NCBI GenBank assembly: GCA_964639225.1
Contig: CAZXCK010000047.1
Location: 1 to 28,264, forward strand
DNA from: CAZXCK01 sp964639225
GTDB taxonomy: Bacteria > Chloroflexota > Anaerolineae > Aggregatilineales > Phototrophicaceae
DNA length: 28,264 nt
Reading direction: 5' to 3'
Shown: positions 16,082 through 24,027 of the stretch, one piece after another
Position numbering within the stretch: position 1 is the first letter of the stretch
Layout of the letters: each line of letters starts with the position of its first letter
Program-made: the position numbers and the translations under genes
Notes under the pieces: generated by a model
Seen by the model: only the letters and a program-made list of their open reading frames with translations
Database searches by the model: none
Told to the model about the DNA's origin: nothing

Positions 16082-16389
16082 CCACCGGGCCACTGGGAAT
16101 TGTGTTCGCTGGCGCGCTGGTTCTGCTGGGCATTAGCTGGTACGGCCTGTTCGTCACCCGCAACCTGATTAAAGTGGTGCTGGTGCTTCAGGTGATGGTC
16201 AAGGCGGCGCTGCTGCTGCTGGTGGCCGCCGGTAATGCCAGCGGCGAGATCAACCTGAGCCAGAGCTTCGCGCTGACGGTCATCGTGGCCGATACGATTG
16301 TCGCCGTGGTCGGGCTGGCGCTGGCGGTCCAGGTGCATCGCCGCACCGGTTCGCTGGATGTGACCACGCTCTCCAGGCTGAAAGGATAG
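16078..16389 (+). CDS. Hydrogenase membrane subunit, NuoK/MbhG-like
   Basis: The product has 103 residues with three membrane segments, the size of NuoK/MnhC. TRNLIKVVLVLQVMVKA aligns with the NuoK helix that normally carries the essential Glu36; here Gln38 sits in its place and Lys42 is added nearby. The third helix keeps an acid (Asp72 in TVIVADTIVA) where NuoK has Glu72. AGGAGG just upstream and a 4-nt overlap with the previous gene (ATGA) support the start. It should pair with the NuoJ-like subunit between the core and the antiporter-like subunits. MnhC-type subunits also lack the Glu, so the family is NuoK/MnhC/MbhG in the broad sense. Confidence 0.85.
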   Translation: MTTGPLGIVFAGALVLLGISWYGLFVTRNLIKVVLVLQVMVKAALLLLVAAGNASGEINLSQSFALTVIVADTIVAVVGLALAVQVHRRTGSLDVTTLSRLKG

Positions 16390-16392
16390 ACG

Positions 16393-18144
16393 ATGGCCGC
16401 TGTATTGATTGCCTGTGTCATCGGTATCCCCTGGGCTGGCGCGCTGGTCGTGCTGCTGGTTGATCACCAGCGCGAGGCGCTGCGGCACCAGGTCGCCACC
16501 GGCTTCGCCGTCGTGGCGGCCATCGCGTCGCTGCTGCTGCTCACACAGACCGGCGACGAGGCCGCCATCACCATCGAGATGGGTGCGGTGTTTGGCGACC
16601 TGACCTTCGTCCCGGATGGACTGGGCGTGTTTCTCACGGCGACGGCGGCTGTCATCGGCAGCCTGACCGTCGTCTTTTCAATGGATTACATGAAGGGCGA
16701 GACACAACTGGGCCGCTATTACGCTTTCGTGCTGCTGTTCATCGGCGCGATGTGCGGCCTGGCTCTCACCGGGAGCCTGCTGTTTCTGTTCTTCTTCTGG
16801 GAGATCACCGCGCTGTGTTCGTATGCGCTGATTTCGTTCTATAACGACGACCCGAAAGCCGTCAGCGGTGGCGTGAAGGCGCTCATCATGACGCAGATCG
16901 GCGGCGTCGGCCTGCTGATCGGCGCGCTGGTGGCCCATAACTACACCGGCAGCTACCAGATCGCAGCGCTGCTGGCAGCCGCCGACACCCTGCCCGCCGA
17001 TGTACTGAGCTTTCTGGCGTTCGGCTTTCTGATCGCCGCCGCCGCGAAATCGGCACAGGTACCGTTCCATACATGGCTGCCGGGCGCGATGGAAGCGCCC
17101 TCGCCTATCAGCGCGCTCATCCACGCCGCGACGATGGTGAATGCTGGCGTGTATCTGCTGGCGCGCTTCTACCCGGCCTTCGCCAGTGTCGATTACTGGA
17201 CGGGGGCCGTTGTGACCGTCGGGGCGCTGTCCGGGCTGCTGGCGGCGTTTATGGCGCTGGTGGCCCACGATCTCAAGCGGGCACTGGCCTACTCGACGAT
17301 CAGCCAGCTCGGTTATATGGTATACGCGGTGGGCGTGGGCGCCATCTACGCCAGCCAGTTCCACCTGATGAGCCACGCCGTCTTTAAGGCGCTGCTCTTC
17401 CTGGCGGCTGGCGCGCTGATTCACGCCACCGGCACGCGCGACATGCGAGAGATGGGCGGCCTGGGCCGGAAGATGCCGTTTATCCGCAACGTGTTCCTGA
17501 TCGGCGCGCTGGCTCTGGCGGGCGTGCCCATCCTCAACGGCTTCTGGAGCAAGGAACTCATCCTGGAATACGGGATCGAAGACGGTCCGCTGCTGGCCTA
17601 CATGGTGATGCTGCTGGGCGCGGGCCTGACGGCGCTGTATACAGCGCGCATGGTGTGGCTGGTGTTCTACGGCCAGCCACGCAGCGAACTCCACGCCCAC
17701 GACGCCACACCGGCCATGCGGATTCCGCTGGGCGCGCTGGCGGGTGGCTCGCTGGTGACGTGGCTGCTGGTCAGCCCGTTCACCGGGATGCTGGCCGACA
17801 CCCTGCCCTATCACGACCTGCACTCGCTGTCACTGGGCAAGCTGGTCAGCGACATCCTGACAGCGCCGCCCACATGGCTGGCGCTGGCGGTCGTCGCGGC
17901 GGGCTTCGCGCTGTGGCACTTCAGGAGCAGCCTGGAAGGGGTGAGCAGCGCGCTGCGCTGGCCGGGGACGCTGGCGGCCTACGATTTCGGCTTCGAATGG
18001 CTCAACGGACGCATGACCGGCGTCACCAACGAGACGACACGCCTGTTAAGCAGGCTGCAAACCGGCCAGTTGAACTGGAACGTAATCGGTATTGGCGGCG
18101 GGCTGGTGTTCGTCCTCGTCTATCTGATGTGGGGAGGCGCATAG
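16393..18144 (+). CDS. Hydrogenase antiporter-like subunit, NuoL/MbhH type
   Basis: The product has 583 residues and about 14-16 membrane segments. All key charged residues of ion-pumping antiporter-like subunits are present: Glu137 in FFFWEITALC, Lys219 in AAAKSAQVPFHTWLP, His244 in SALIHAATMV, Lys332 in HAVFKALLFL and Lys387 in GFWSKELIL. The motif WLPGAMEAPSPISALIHAAT is typical of NuoL/HyfB/MbhH. The C-terminal 130 residues add extra hydrophobic segments, but it is shorter than NuoL of E. coli (about 613) and may lack the full lateral helix. It starts 3 nt after the NuoK-like gene. Confidence 0.92.
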   Translation: MAAVLIACVIGIPWAGALVVLLVDHQREALRHQVATGFAVVAAIASLLLLTQTGDEAAITIEMGAVFGDLTFVPDGLGVFLTATAAVIGSLTVVFSMDYMKGETQLGRYYAFVLLFIGAMCGLALTGSLLFLFFFWEITALCSYALISFYNDDPKAVSGGVKALIMTQIGGVGLLIGALVAHNYTGSYQIAALLAAADTLPADVLSFLAFGFLIAAAAKSAQVPFHTWLPGAMEAPSPISALIHAATMVNAGVYLLARFYPAFASVDYWTGAVVTVGALSGLLAAFMALVAHDLKRALAYSTISQLGYMVYAVGVGAIYASQFHLMSHAVFKALLFLAAGALIHATGTRDMREMGGLGRKMPFIRNVFLIGALALAGVPILNGFWSKELILEYGIEDGPLLAYMVMLLGAGLTALYTARMVWLVFYGQPRSELHAHDATPAMRIPLGALAGGSLVTWLLVSPFTGMLADTLPYHDLHSLSLGKLVSDILTAPPTWLALAVVAAGFALWHFRSSLEGVSSALRWPGTLAAYDFGFEWLNGRMTGVTNETTRLLSRLQTGQLNWNVIGIGGGLVFVLVYLMWGGA

Positions 18145-18147
18145 CTC

Positions 18148-19623
18148 ATGGAAACCTTCGTCTGGATGATTCTGCTGCCGCTGATCGCCTCGCCGTTTAT
18201 CTATGTGGCGGGGCGCGTAACCGACAACGAAAAACGCTATGCACAGTGGCTGGCCCTGGCGACGCTGGTAGCGGCGCTGCTGGTTTTTGTCATCGTCGCA
18301 GCCGACGACGGCACGCCCGTCTTCGAGCTGGACGCGATGACACTGCAATTCGACGGCATCGCGCAGCTTGTCGCCGGGCTGACGCTGGGCCTGGGCGCGC
18401 TGGTGGTGCTGTATTCCGGCGGATACATGGCCGGCGAGGAAGGCGAGGAAAAATACTACGCGCTGCTGGTCGCCATGATCGGCGTTATCGTCGGGCTGGC
18501 CTGCTCCACCGACCTGTTCAACCTGTGGCTGTGGTTTGAGGCGATGGCGATCACGTCGTATTTTCTGGTCGCATTCTATCGCGGGCAGCCGACATCGCTG
18601 GAAGCGGGCGTGAAGTACCTGGTGCAGAGCGCCAGCGGTTCCGCGCTGGTGATTACCGGCATCGCGCTGATCTTCGCCCAGACGGGCACCACCGACATCG
18701 CCGCTGTACGCGCCGCCGCGCTGGACTCCACGATGACGCTGGCAGCGGGGGCGCTTTTCGTCATCGGCTTTGGCGTCAAGGCGGCGCTGGTCCCCATGCA
18801 CACCTGGCTGCCGGACGCGCACTCGCAGGCCCCCAGCGGCATCAGCGCCATGCTGTCTGGCGTCGTCATCGAGGGCGGGCTGGTCGCCATGCTGCGCGCG
18901 CTGACGGTGATGGGCGGCTTCGCTACCTCGTGGGGCGCGCTGCTGATGATCTTCGGCGCGGCCAACATGATCATCGGCAATCTGCTGGCTTTGCGCCAGA
19001 CACAGGTCAAGCGGATGCTGGCTTTCTCCAGCCTGACGCATATGGGTTATATGCTCATCGGGCTGGGCGTGGGCATTTACGCCGGCGAACTGGCCGGGGC
19101 ACAGGGCGGCTTCTTCCACATGCTGAGTCATGGCATGATGAAGGGACTGGCCTTCCTGGCCGCCGGGACACTGCTGTATACACTGCATATCAGCCTGGGC
19201 GACCACGAGCCGCTGACCACCAGCGACCTCAACGGCGCGGCACAGCGCTACCCGATCACCGCGCTGGCGCTGAGTGTGGCCGTGCTGGGGTTAGGCGGAC
19301 TGCCGCCGCTGGTCGGGTTTATGTCAAAGTGGCAGATTTTCGTCGGCGGTGTGGCCATCCATAACACCTGGGTCAACGCGCTGCTGATTTTCGCCGCATT
19401 CAACAGTGTGCTGTCGCTGGCTTATTACGCGCCAGTGGTCAACGCGCTGTATCGCAAACAGCCGTCGCCGGTGGTCAGCGCCGGACAAGCCGTGCCGGTG
19501 GGCTTCATCGTTCCGCTGGCGCTGCTGCTGGGACTGGTGACACTGGTCGGATTCTGGCCGGACGCGGTCACCTGGATCACCGAACCTGCCGGGACGGCGC
19601 TGGTCGCCGCGTTCGGCGGATAA
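18148..19623 (+). CDS. Hydrogenase antiporter-like subunit, NuoM/NuoN/MrpD type
   Basis: The product has 491 residues with about 14 membrane segments, the length of NuoN/MrpD. It has its own full set of pump residues: Glu131 in LWLWFEAMAITSY, Lys211 in GFGVKAALVPMHTWLP, Lys332 in HGMMKGLAFLAAG and Lys394 in GFMSKWQIF. LPDAHSQAPSGISAMLSG matches the MrpD/NuoM signature. It starts 3 nt after the first antiporter-like gene, so the two should be made in equal amounts. Presence of two such subunits gives this hydrogenase two potential translocation channels. Confidence 0.92.
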   Translation: METFVWMILLPLIASPFIYVAGRVTDNEKRYAQWLALATLVAALLVFVIVAADDGTPVFELDAMTLQFDGIAQLVAGLTLGLGALVVLYSGGYMAGEEGEEKYYALLVAMIGVIVGLACSTDLFNLWLWFEAMAITSYFLVAFYRGQPTSLEAGVKYLVQSASGSALVITGIALIFAQTGTTDIAAVRAAALDSTMTLAAGALFVIGFGVKAALVPMHTWLPDAHSQAPSGISAMLSGVVIEGGLVAMLRALTVMGGFATSWGALLMIFGAANMIIGNLLALRQTQVKRMLAFSSLTHMGYMLIGLGVGIYAGELAGAQGGFFHMLSHGMMKGLAFLAAGTLLYTLHISLGDHEPLTTSDLNGAAQRYPITALALSVAVLGLGGLPPLVGFMSKWQIFVGGVAIHNTWVNALLIFAAFNSVLSLAYYAPVVNALYRKQPSPVVSAGQAVPVGFIVPLALLLGLVTLVGFWPDAVTWITEPAGTALVAAFGG

Positions 19624-19641
19624 CGCGGAGGATATGACCTT

Positions 19642-19968
19642 ATGGACAGCCTGAAAGACATCTTACTCTCGCCAGTAATCGCCTTTGGCATCTACATGGT
19701 TCTGGTCACGATCCTGTCGGGGATTGGCAAATCGCTCTCGGCAGATGTCACGCACGAGTCAGTCGAAAAATCGAGCATCTTCGCCAGCGGCGAAGCGCCA
19801 TCGAAGCGCCCTGCCGCGCCCGGTTACCGGCAGTTCTTCATCGTCGCCCTGTTCTTCGCCATTCTGCATCTGGGCGCGCTGGTACTGGGCACAGGCAGCC
19901 TGGAACCGATCATGCTGCTGTATATGACGGGTCTGCTTTCGACGCTGGTCATCATGATTCTTGGTTGA
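19642..19968 (+). CDS. Hydrogenase membrane subunit, NuoA/MbhI-like
   Basis: The product has 108 residues with three membrane segments (about 10-30, 65-85, 88-106). The middle, EKSSIFASGEAPSKRPAAPG then YRQFFIVALFFAI, follows the NuoA pattern of a conserved loop (YECG...P) leading into an aromatic-rich helix; the cysteine of the NuoA loop is absent (ASG). The acidic D-x-E in NuoA's second helix is replaced by LHLGAL. GGAGG stands 10 nt before the ATG. Place in the operon, between the antiporter-like genes and the NuoB-like gene, is that of mbhI. Weak conservation makes the assignment partly positional. Confidence 0.72.
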   Translation: MDSLKDILLSPVIAFGIYMVLVTILSGIGKSLSADVTHESVEKSSIFASGEAPSKRPAAPGYRQFFIVALFFAILHLGALVLGTGSLEPIMLLYMTGLLSTLVIMILG

Positions 19969-19990
19969 GTGGAGTAGAGGGATAATTCTT

Positions 19991-20521
19991 ATGGTACACA
20001 ACGCGGACAGTAACGGCAACGCGGGTCAACTGGACATACCCAAACCGTGGAAGGAGGCCATCGACCAGTTCAAAACGTGGGCGCGGTTGAACTCTCCCTG
20101 GGCGGTGCATTTCAACAGCGGGTCGTGCAACGGCTGCGACATCGAAATCCTGGCGACGATCACGCCGCGCTATGACGTGGAGCGACTGGGCATCAAGCTC
20201 CAGGGCAGCCCGCGCCACGCCGATGTGATGGTCGTCACCGGCGCGGTCAGCCTGCAGGCAGCGGAACGGCTGCGCCGTTCCTACGAGCAGATGCCGGAGC
20301 CGAAATTCGTGGTGGCAGTTGGCTCGTGCGCACTCTCCGGCGGCGCATTCCAGGGCTGCTATAACGTAGTCGGGCGCGTCGATGAGGTCATCCCGGTCGA
20401 TGTGTACGTGCCCGGCTGCCCGCCACGCCCGGAAGCCATCATCTACGGCATGGCGCAGTTGCTAGAGAAGTTAAAAGCGCCCGCCACGCCGTCTGACGAT
20501 CAGCAGGGAGAGCCGGAATGA
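19991..20521 (+). CDS. [NiFe] hydrogenase small subunit, NuoB/MbhJ-like
   Basis: The product has 176 residues. The four cysteines of the proximal [4Fe-4S] cluster are visible: GSCNGCDIEIL (Cys46, Cys49), GSCALSGG (Cys113) and PGCPPRPEAI (Cys143). The CxxC form of the first pair is the hydrogenase type; complex I NuoB has two adjacent cysteines. The protein passes electrons between the ferredoxin-like subunit and the Ni-Fe site. A TTG start at 19961 would overlap the previous gene; the ATG at 19991 has GAGGG upstream and is preferred. The stop overlaps the next start by 4 nt. Confidence 0.93.
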   Translation: MVHNADSNGNAGQLDIPKPWKEAIDQFKTWARLNSPWAVHFNSGSCNGCDIEILATITPRYDVERLGIKLQGSPRHADVMVVTGAVSLQAAERLRRSYEQMPEPKFVVAVGSCALSGGAFQGCYNVVGRVDEVIPVDVYVPGCPPRPEAIIYGMAQLLEKLKAPATPSDDQQGEPE

Positions 20522-20970
20522 GCGCCGCGAATGTCGAAACACTGCTGAAAGAGGCCGAGGCGCTGCTGGCCGAATGGACCACCCAAACCAACACACCGGA
20601 ACCCAACCGGCTGGATATCTGGCTGGAAGCCGCCGACGTCGTACCGGCGATGGCGGCACTGGTCGAGGCGCGCTGGGGCTACCTGATCTCGATCACCGGG
20701 CTGGACTTCCCCAAAGAGGATAAGATGGAAGCCATCTATCATCTGGGGTCCGGGGCGGCGGTGCTGGGCCTGCGGGCTGTGCTGGACCGCAGTGCGCCGA
20801 CGGTTGCCAGCGTCTGCCATCTGATCCCGTCCGCGACTCTGCTGGAACGCGAGGTGGTGGAGATGTTCGGTGTCACGTTCACCGACACGCCGGACACGAC
20901 TCACCTGTATCTGCCGGACAACTGGCCGGATGACGTATATCCGCTGCGCAAAGACACCAAACTCGATTGA
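20518..20970 (+). CDS. Hydrogenase 30-kDa-type subunit, NuoC/MbhK-like
   Basis: The product has 150 residues. The C-terminal half contains the NuoC/30-kDa signature LEREVVEMFGVTFTDTPDT and LPDNWPDDVYPLRKD (about 113-147). The N-terminal half is a short alpha-beta domain (WGYLISITGLDFPKEDKMEA). It is a soluble structural subunit that braces the small and large subunits. Its ATG overlaps the stop of the NuoB-like gene. It is shorter than NuoC of complex I, as in Ech and MBH hydrogenases. Confidence 0.92.
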   Translation: MSAANVETLLKEAEALLAEWTTQTNTPEPNRLDIWLEAADVVPAMAALVEARWGYLISITGLDFPKEDKMEAIYHLGSGAAVLGLRAVLDRSAPTVASVCHLIPSATLLEREVVEMFGVTFTDTPDTTHLYLPDNWPDDVYPLRKDTKLD

Positions 20971-20991
20971 ACTTGTGGGAGCTAGCTAAAA

Positions 20992-22188
20992 ATGGTTATG
21001 GAAGAAGATCAGAAGAAGTTCGTCATCCCAATCGGGCCGCAGCATCCGGCGCTGAAGGAACCGGCGCACTTCGAGCTGACGGTGGACGGCGAGACCGTCA
21101 CCGGGGCCACGGCGCGGCTGGGTTATGCGCATCGCGGCATCGAGAAAGCCGTCGAGAGCAAGAATTACACCCAGGCGCTGTACATGCTGGAGCGCGTGTG
21201 CGGTATCTGCTCGCACGTCCACGCGACAGCCTATGCTATCGGCGTGGAGCAGTTGCAGGATGTCACCGCGCCGCCGCGCGCTCAGGCGATCCGCGTGCTG
21301 GTGGCCGAAATGGAGCGTATTCACAGCCATCTGCTGTGGCTGGGCGTGGCCGCGCACGAGGCCGGCTTCGACACGCTGTTTATGTTCACCTGGCGCGACC
21401 GCGAGACGATCATGGACGCGCTGGAAGCCCTGACCGGCAACCGGGTCCACTATTCGGCGAATGTCATCGGCGGCGTCAAATTTGACGTCACGCCGGAACA
21501 CGTCACCAGCATCCTGCGGGCAGTCGATTTCCTGGAGGAACGCACCAGCCACTATATGGACATCGTCAACAACGACGCTGTCTTTCTACAGCGCACGCGC
21601 GGCATCGGCGTGATGCCGAAGGAGAAGGCCGAGATTCTGGGTGTGACCGGCCCGACGGCGCGCGCCTCTGGCGTGGCCCGCGACCTGCGCATCGATGCGC
21701 CCTACTCCGGCTATGATAACTACACCACTGAGATGATCCTGGATGATCGCGGCGACCTGGAAGCGCGCTTCGCTGTACGGGTGCGCGAGCTTTTCGAGGC
21801 GTACCGCATCATCCGCGAGGTTCTGGAGAACCTGCCACCGGGCGACCTGACAGCGCGCATCAAGCGGCGCATCAACGAGGCCGAGACAGTCAGCCGCATC
21901 GAAGCGCCGCGCGGCGAGCTGTTCTACTTCGTCAGGAGCAACGGCAGCGACCAGCCGGATCGCGTCAAAGTGCGCACGCCAACCATCTGCAACATGGCGT
22001 CGGTGCTGTCGCTGGCGGTCGGCCACCAACTGGCCGACGTGCCGATGATTCTGGTCGGCGTGGACCCGTGCTTCTCGTGTAACGACCGCATGATCCGCGT
22101 CAAACGCAGCGGCCACGACCACGAGCTATTCACCTGGGACCAGCTGCGGCGCTACGGTATCGAGTATTACCAGCGGAAAGTGAGATAG
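20992..22188 (+). CDS. [NiFe] hydrogenase large (catalytic) subunit, group 4 (NuoD/MbhL-like)
   Basis: The product has 398 residues. Both nickel-binding motifs are intact: L1 ERVCGICSHVH (Cys70, Cys73) and L2 DPCFSCNDR (Cys360, Cys363). Complex I NuoD has lost these cysteines, so this is an active-site subunit of a hydrogenase. The last 32 residues after Arg366 (beginning MIRVKRSG) should be removed by a maturation protease once Ni is inserted; such a protease is encoded at 23489. The rest follows the NuoD fold (GPQHPALKEP, RLGYAHRGIEK, AEMERIHSHLLWLG). The ATG at 20992 has GGGAG about 10 nt upstream; a second ATG two codons on is less likely. Confidence 0.95.
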   Translation: MVMEEDQKKFVIPIGPQHPALKEPAHFELTVDGETVTGATARLGYAHRGIEKAVESKNYTQALYMLERVCGICSHVHATAYAIGVEQLQDVTAPPRAQAIRVLVAEMERIHSHLLWLGVAAHEAGFDTLFMFTWRDRETIMDALEALTGNRVHYSANVIGGVKFDVTPEHVTSILRAVDFLEERTSHYMDIVNNDAVFLQRTRGIGVMPKEKAEILGVTGPTARASGVARDLRIDAPYSGYDNYTTEMILDDRGDLEARFAVRVRELFEAYRIIREVLENLPPGDLTARIKRRINEAETVSRIEAPRGELFYFVRSNGSDQPDRVKVRTPTICNMASVLSLAVGHQLADVPMILVGVDPCFSCNDRMIRVKRSGHDHELFTWDQLRRYGIEYYQRKVR

Positions 22189-22194
22189 CCGGTC

Positions 22195-23112
22195 ATGGAG
22201 ACACTCACCGCCATCGTCGCCCTGCTGCTGTTTCCGGGCGGCATCGCTCTGATCGCAGTGGGCCTGCTGTACAAGTGGGTCAACCTGAAGCTGCTGGCGC
22301 GCGCGCAGAATCGCCAGGGACCGCGCTGGTTCCAGCCGTTCGCCGACATCGCCAAGCTGCTGGCTAACGAGGAGATCATCCCCGACGGCGTCAACCGGCG
22401 CTTCTTCGTCATCCTGCCGACGATCGCGCTGGCCGGTGCGCTGACCGCCGCCCTGTATGTACCGGTCTTTGGCGTGAATCCGTCTTACAGCTTCAGCGGC
22501 GACCTGATCGTGGTTATCTATTTGTTGAGTCTGTTGACGCTGTGTATCGGGCTGGCCGGTTCCAACAACAACAGCCGCTTCTCGGTGATCGGCTCCACGC
22601 GGGCGCTGACACAGTTGTTTTCGTATGAAGTGCCGTTTCTGCTGGCGATGCTCGGCCCGGCCCTGGTAGCCGGAAGCTGGCAGATCAGCGAAATTCACGA
22701 CTACTCAACGGGCCGGCTGCTGTTGCTCACACAGCCGGTAGGTTTTATCATCGCCATCATCGGCCTGATGGGTAAGCTGGAAATGCCACCCTTCGACTCC
22801 CCTGAAGCCGAGACGGAGATCGTCGCCGGCTCCCTGACGGAGTACAGCGGGCGTGGGCTGGCGCTTTTTCGCATTGGCCAGGGCGTGGAGCTGGTCATCG
22901 GCCTGACGCTGGTGGCAGCCTTCTACCTGGGCGGCGTGGGCAACCCGATCGCCTTCGTGCTCAAAACGCTGGGGATCGTCGTGGGGCTGGCCGTGATCCA
23001 GGCACTGGCGACTCGTCTGCGCATCGACCAGACGGTTGGCCTGTGGTGGCGTTATGGCGCGCTGCTGGTGCTGGCACAATGGGCTGTGTTGATTGTTTTC
23101 CGGGCTGTGTAA
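22195..23112 (+). CDS. Hydrogenase membrane anchor subunit, NuoH/MbhM-like
   Basis: The product has 305 residues with about eight membrane segments. It carries the NuoH signatures: AQNRQGPRWFQPFADIAKLL (about 37-56), QLFSYEVPFLLAM, and PPFDSPEAETEIVAG then TEYSG (about 198-220). NuoH/EchB proteins hold the peripheral arm on the membrane and link redox chemistry to ion movement. The acidic run in the third motif (Asp201, Glu204, Glu206, Glu208) is kept. It starts 6 nt after the large-subunit gene; the ribosome site is weak, so coupling is likely. Confidence 0.93.
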   Translation: METLTAIVALLLFPGGIALIAVGLLYKWVNLKLLARAQNRQGPRWFQPFADIAKLLANEEIIPDGVNRRFFVILPTIALAGALTAALYVPVFGVNPSYSFSGDLIVVIYLLSLLTLCIGLAGSNNNSRFSVIGSTRALTQLFSYEVPFLLAMLGPALVAGSWQISEIHDYSTGRLLLLTQPVGFIIAIIGLMGKLEMPPFDSPEAETEIVAGSLTEYSGRGLALFRIGQGVELVIGLTLVAAFYLGGVGNPIAFVLKTLGIVVGLAVIQALATRLRIDQTVGLWWRYGALLVLAQWAVLIVFRAV

Positions 23113-23124
23113 GGAGTTGTATTG

Positions 23125-23547
23125 ATGAAGATCGGCACCATTTTTGAAGATGTCATCCGGTCGTTGTTCCGCAAACCGGCGACTCGTAACTATCCCGCCG
23201 AGCGTACCGAGACGCCGGAACGCCTGCGCGGTCAGCTCGTGTTCGACGCCGAAAAGTGCGTGGGCTGCTGCCTGTGCTCTAAGGAGTGCCCGGCCAACGC
23301 CATCGAAATTATCACGGTGGACAAAGCGGCCAAACGCTTTGTGATGCGCTATCATGCCGATCGCTGCGTCTACTGCGGCCAGTGCGAGATCAGCTGCCGC
23401 CAGGGCTGCATCGACATGGACGCCAACCAGTGGGAACTGGCCGCGCAGTCGCGCCAGCCTTTTGAGGTCTACTACGGAGAGGAAGTCGATGTCGAGCAGT
23501 TTATGGCAAACCTCGCTGGCGACAGTGCTTCAGACGACAAAAAGTGA
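23125..23547 (+). CDS. Hydrogenase 2x[4Fe-4S] ferredoxin-like subunit, NuoI/MbhN-like
   Basis: The product has 140 residues with two cluster-binding motifs: KCVGCCLCSKECP (about 46-58) and RCVYCGQCEISCRQGC (about 83-98). The first is canonical. In the second the usual Pro after the last Cys is replaced by Arg and an extra Cys follows. This subunit passes electrons from soluble ferredoxin to the small subunit. No diaphorase genes occur nearby, which favours ferredoxin as the donor. AAGGAG stands 8 nt before the ATG at 23125; a TTG one codon earlier is less likely. The 3' end overlaps the protease gene by 59 nt. Confidence 0.92.
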   Translation: MKIGTIFEDVIRSLFRKPATRNYPAERTETPERLRGQLVFDAEKCVGCCLCSKECPANAIEIITVDKAAKRFVMRYHADRCVYCGQCEISCRQGCIDMDANQWELAAQSRQPFEVYYGEEVDVEQFMANLAGDSASDDKK

Positions 23548-24004
23548 GCCGCCGGGCCGGGTGGCCGTTCTGGGCGTAGGTCAGGAACTGCGCGGCGACG
23601 ATGCCGCCGGGCTGGCGGTCATCCGCGCCCTGATGCAGCGACTGCCACCCACAGATAATCTGCTGCTGCTGGACACCGGCCCATCGCCGGAAGCCTTTAC
23701 CGGCAGCCTGCGCCAGTTCGTCCCAGACTGGGTGCTGTTCATCGACGCCGCCGACATGGACGCCGAAGCGGGCGCGATCGCCTGGGTGAGCGACGAGGCC
23801 ATCACTGGCCTGAGCGCATCCACGCATACGCTGCCGGTCTCGGTGATGGCGAAATACATGCTGGCGGAGTTTGGCTGCAAGATCGCGCTGCTGGGCATCC
23901 AGCCGCAGCAGACGGAACTCGACGCGCCGCTGTCCGCGCCGGTGACGCAGGCTGTCGCGGCGGTGACGGCGGCATTTGAGCAGGCGATCACACCGCGCGT
24001 CTGA
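23489..24004 (+). CDS. Hydrogenase maturation protease, HycI/HyaD family
   Basis: The product has 171 residues. The core begins with VAVLGVGQELRGDDAAG (residues about 25-41), the hallmark of Ni-binding hydrogenase endopeptidases, followed by LLDTGPSPE, LFIDAADMD and STHTLPVSVM; the Glu, Asp and His in these segments are candidate Ni ligands. It would cut the C-terminal tail of the large subunit encoded at 20992. The start at 23489 lies inside the ferredoxin-subunit gene; it has GAGAGGAAG upstream. A later GTG (23560) would also keep the core. Last gene of the operon. Confidence 0.85.
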   Translation: MSSSLWQTSLATVLQTTKSEPPGRVAVLGVGQELRGDDAAGLAVIRALMQRLPPTDNLLLLDTGPSPEAFTGSLRQFVPDWVLFIDAADMDAEAGAIAWVSDEAITGLSASTHTLPVSVMAKYMLAEFGCKIALLGIQPQQTELDAPLSAPVTQAVAAVTAAFEQAITPRV

Positions 24005-24027
24005 CGATTACCACACTGTAAAACAAT

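Noticed and set aside
16678..19206. Long minus-strand frames over the antiporter-like genes
   Set aside because: They are His/Gln/Arg-rich mirrors of hydrophobic membrane proteins and have no domain or ribosome site.
15325..19990. GATAATTCTT occurring at 15325-15334 and 19981-19990
   Set aside because: A 10-mer repeated twice in 28 kb with no symmetry or shared position relative to promoters is likely chance.
20967..21485. Plus-strand frame of 172 codons over the large-subunit gene
   Set aside because: Arg/Gly/Ala-rich frame-shifted shadow of the hydrogenase large subunit.
15476..23547. Respiratory complex I (NADH dehydrogenase) operon
   Set aside because: The large subunit has both nickel CxxC motifs, the small subunit has CxxC instead of CC, the NADH module genes are absent and a hydrogenase protease gene follows.
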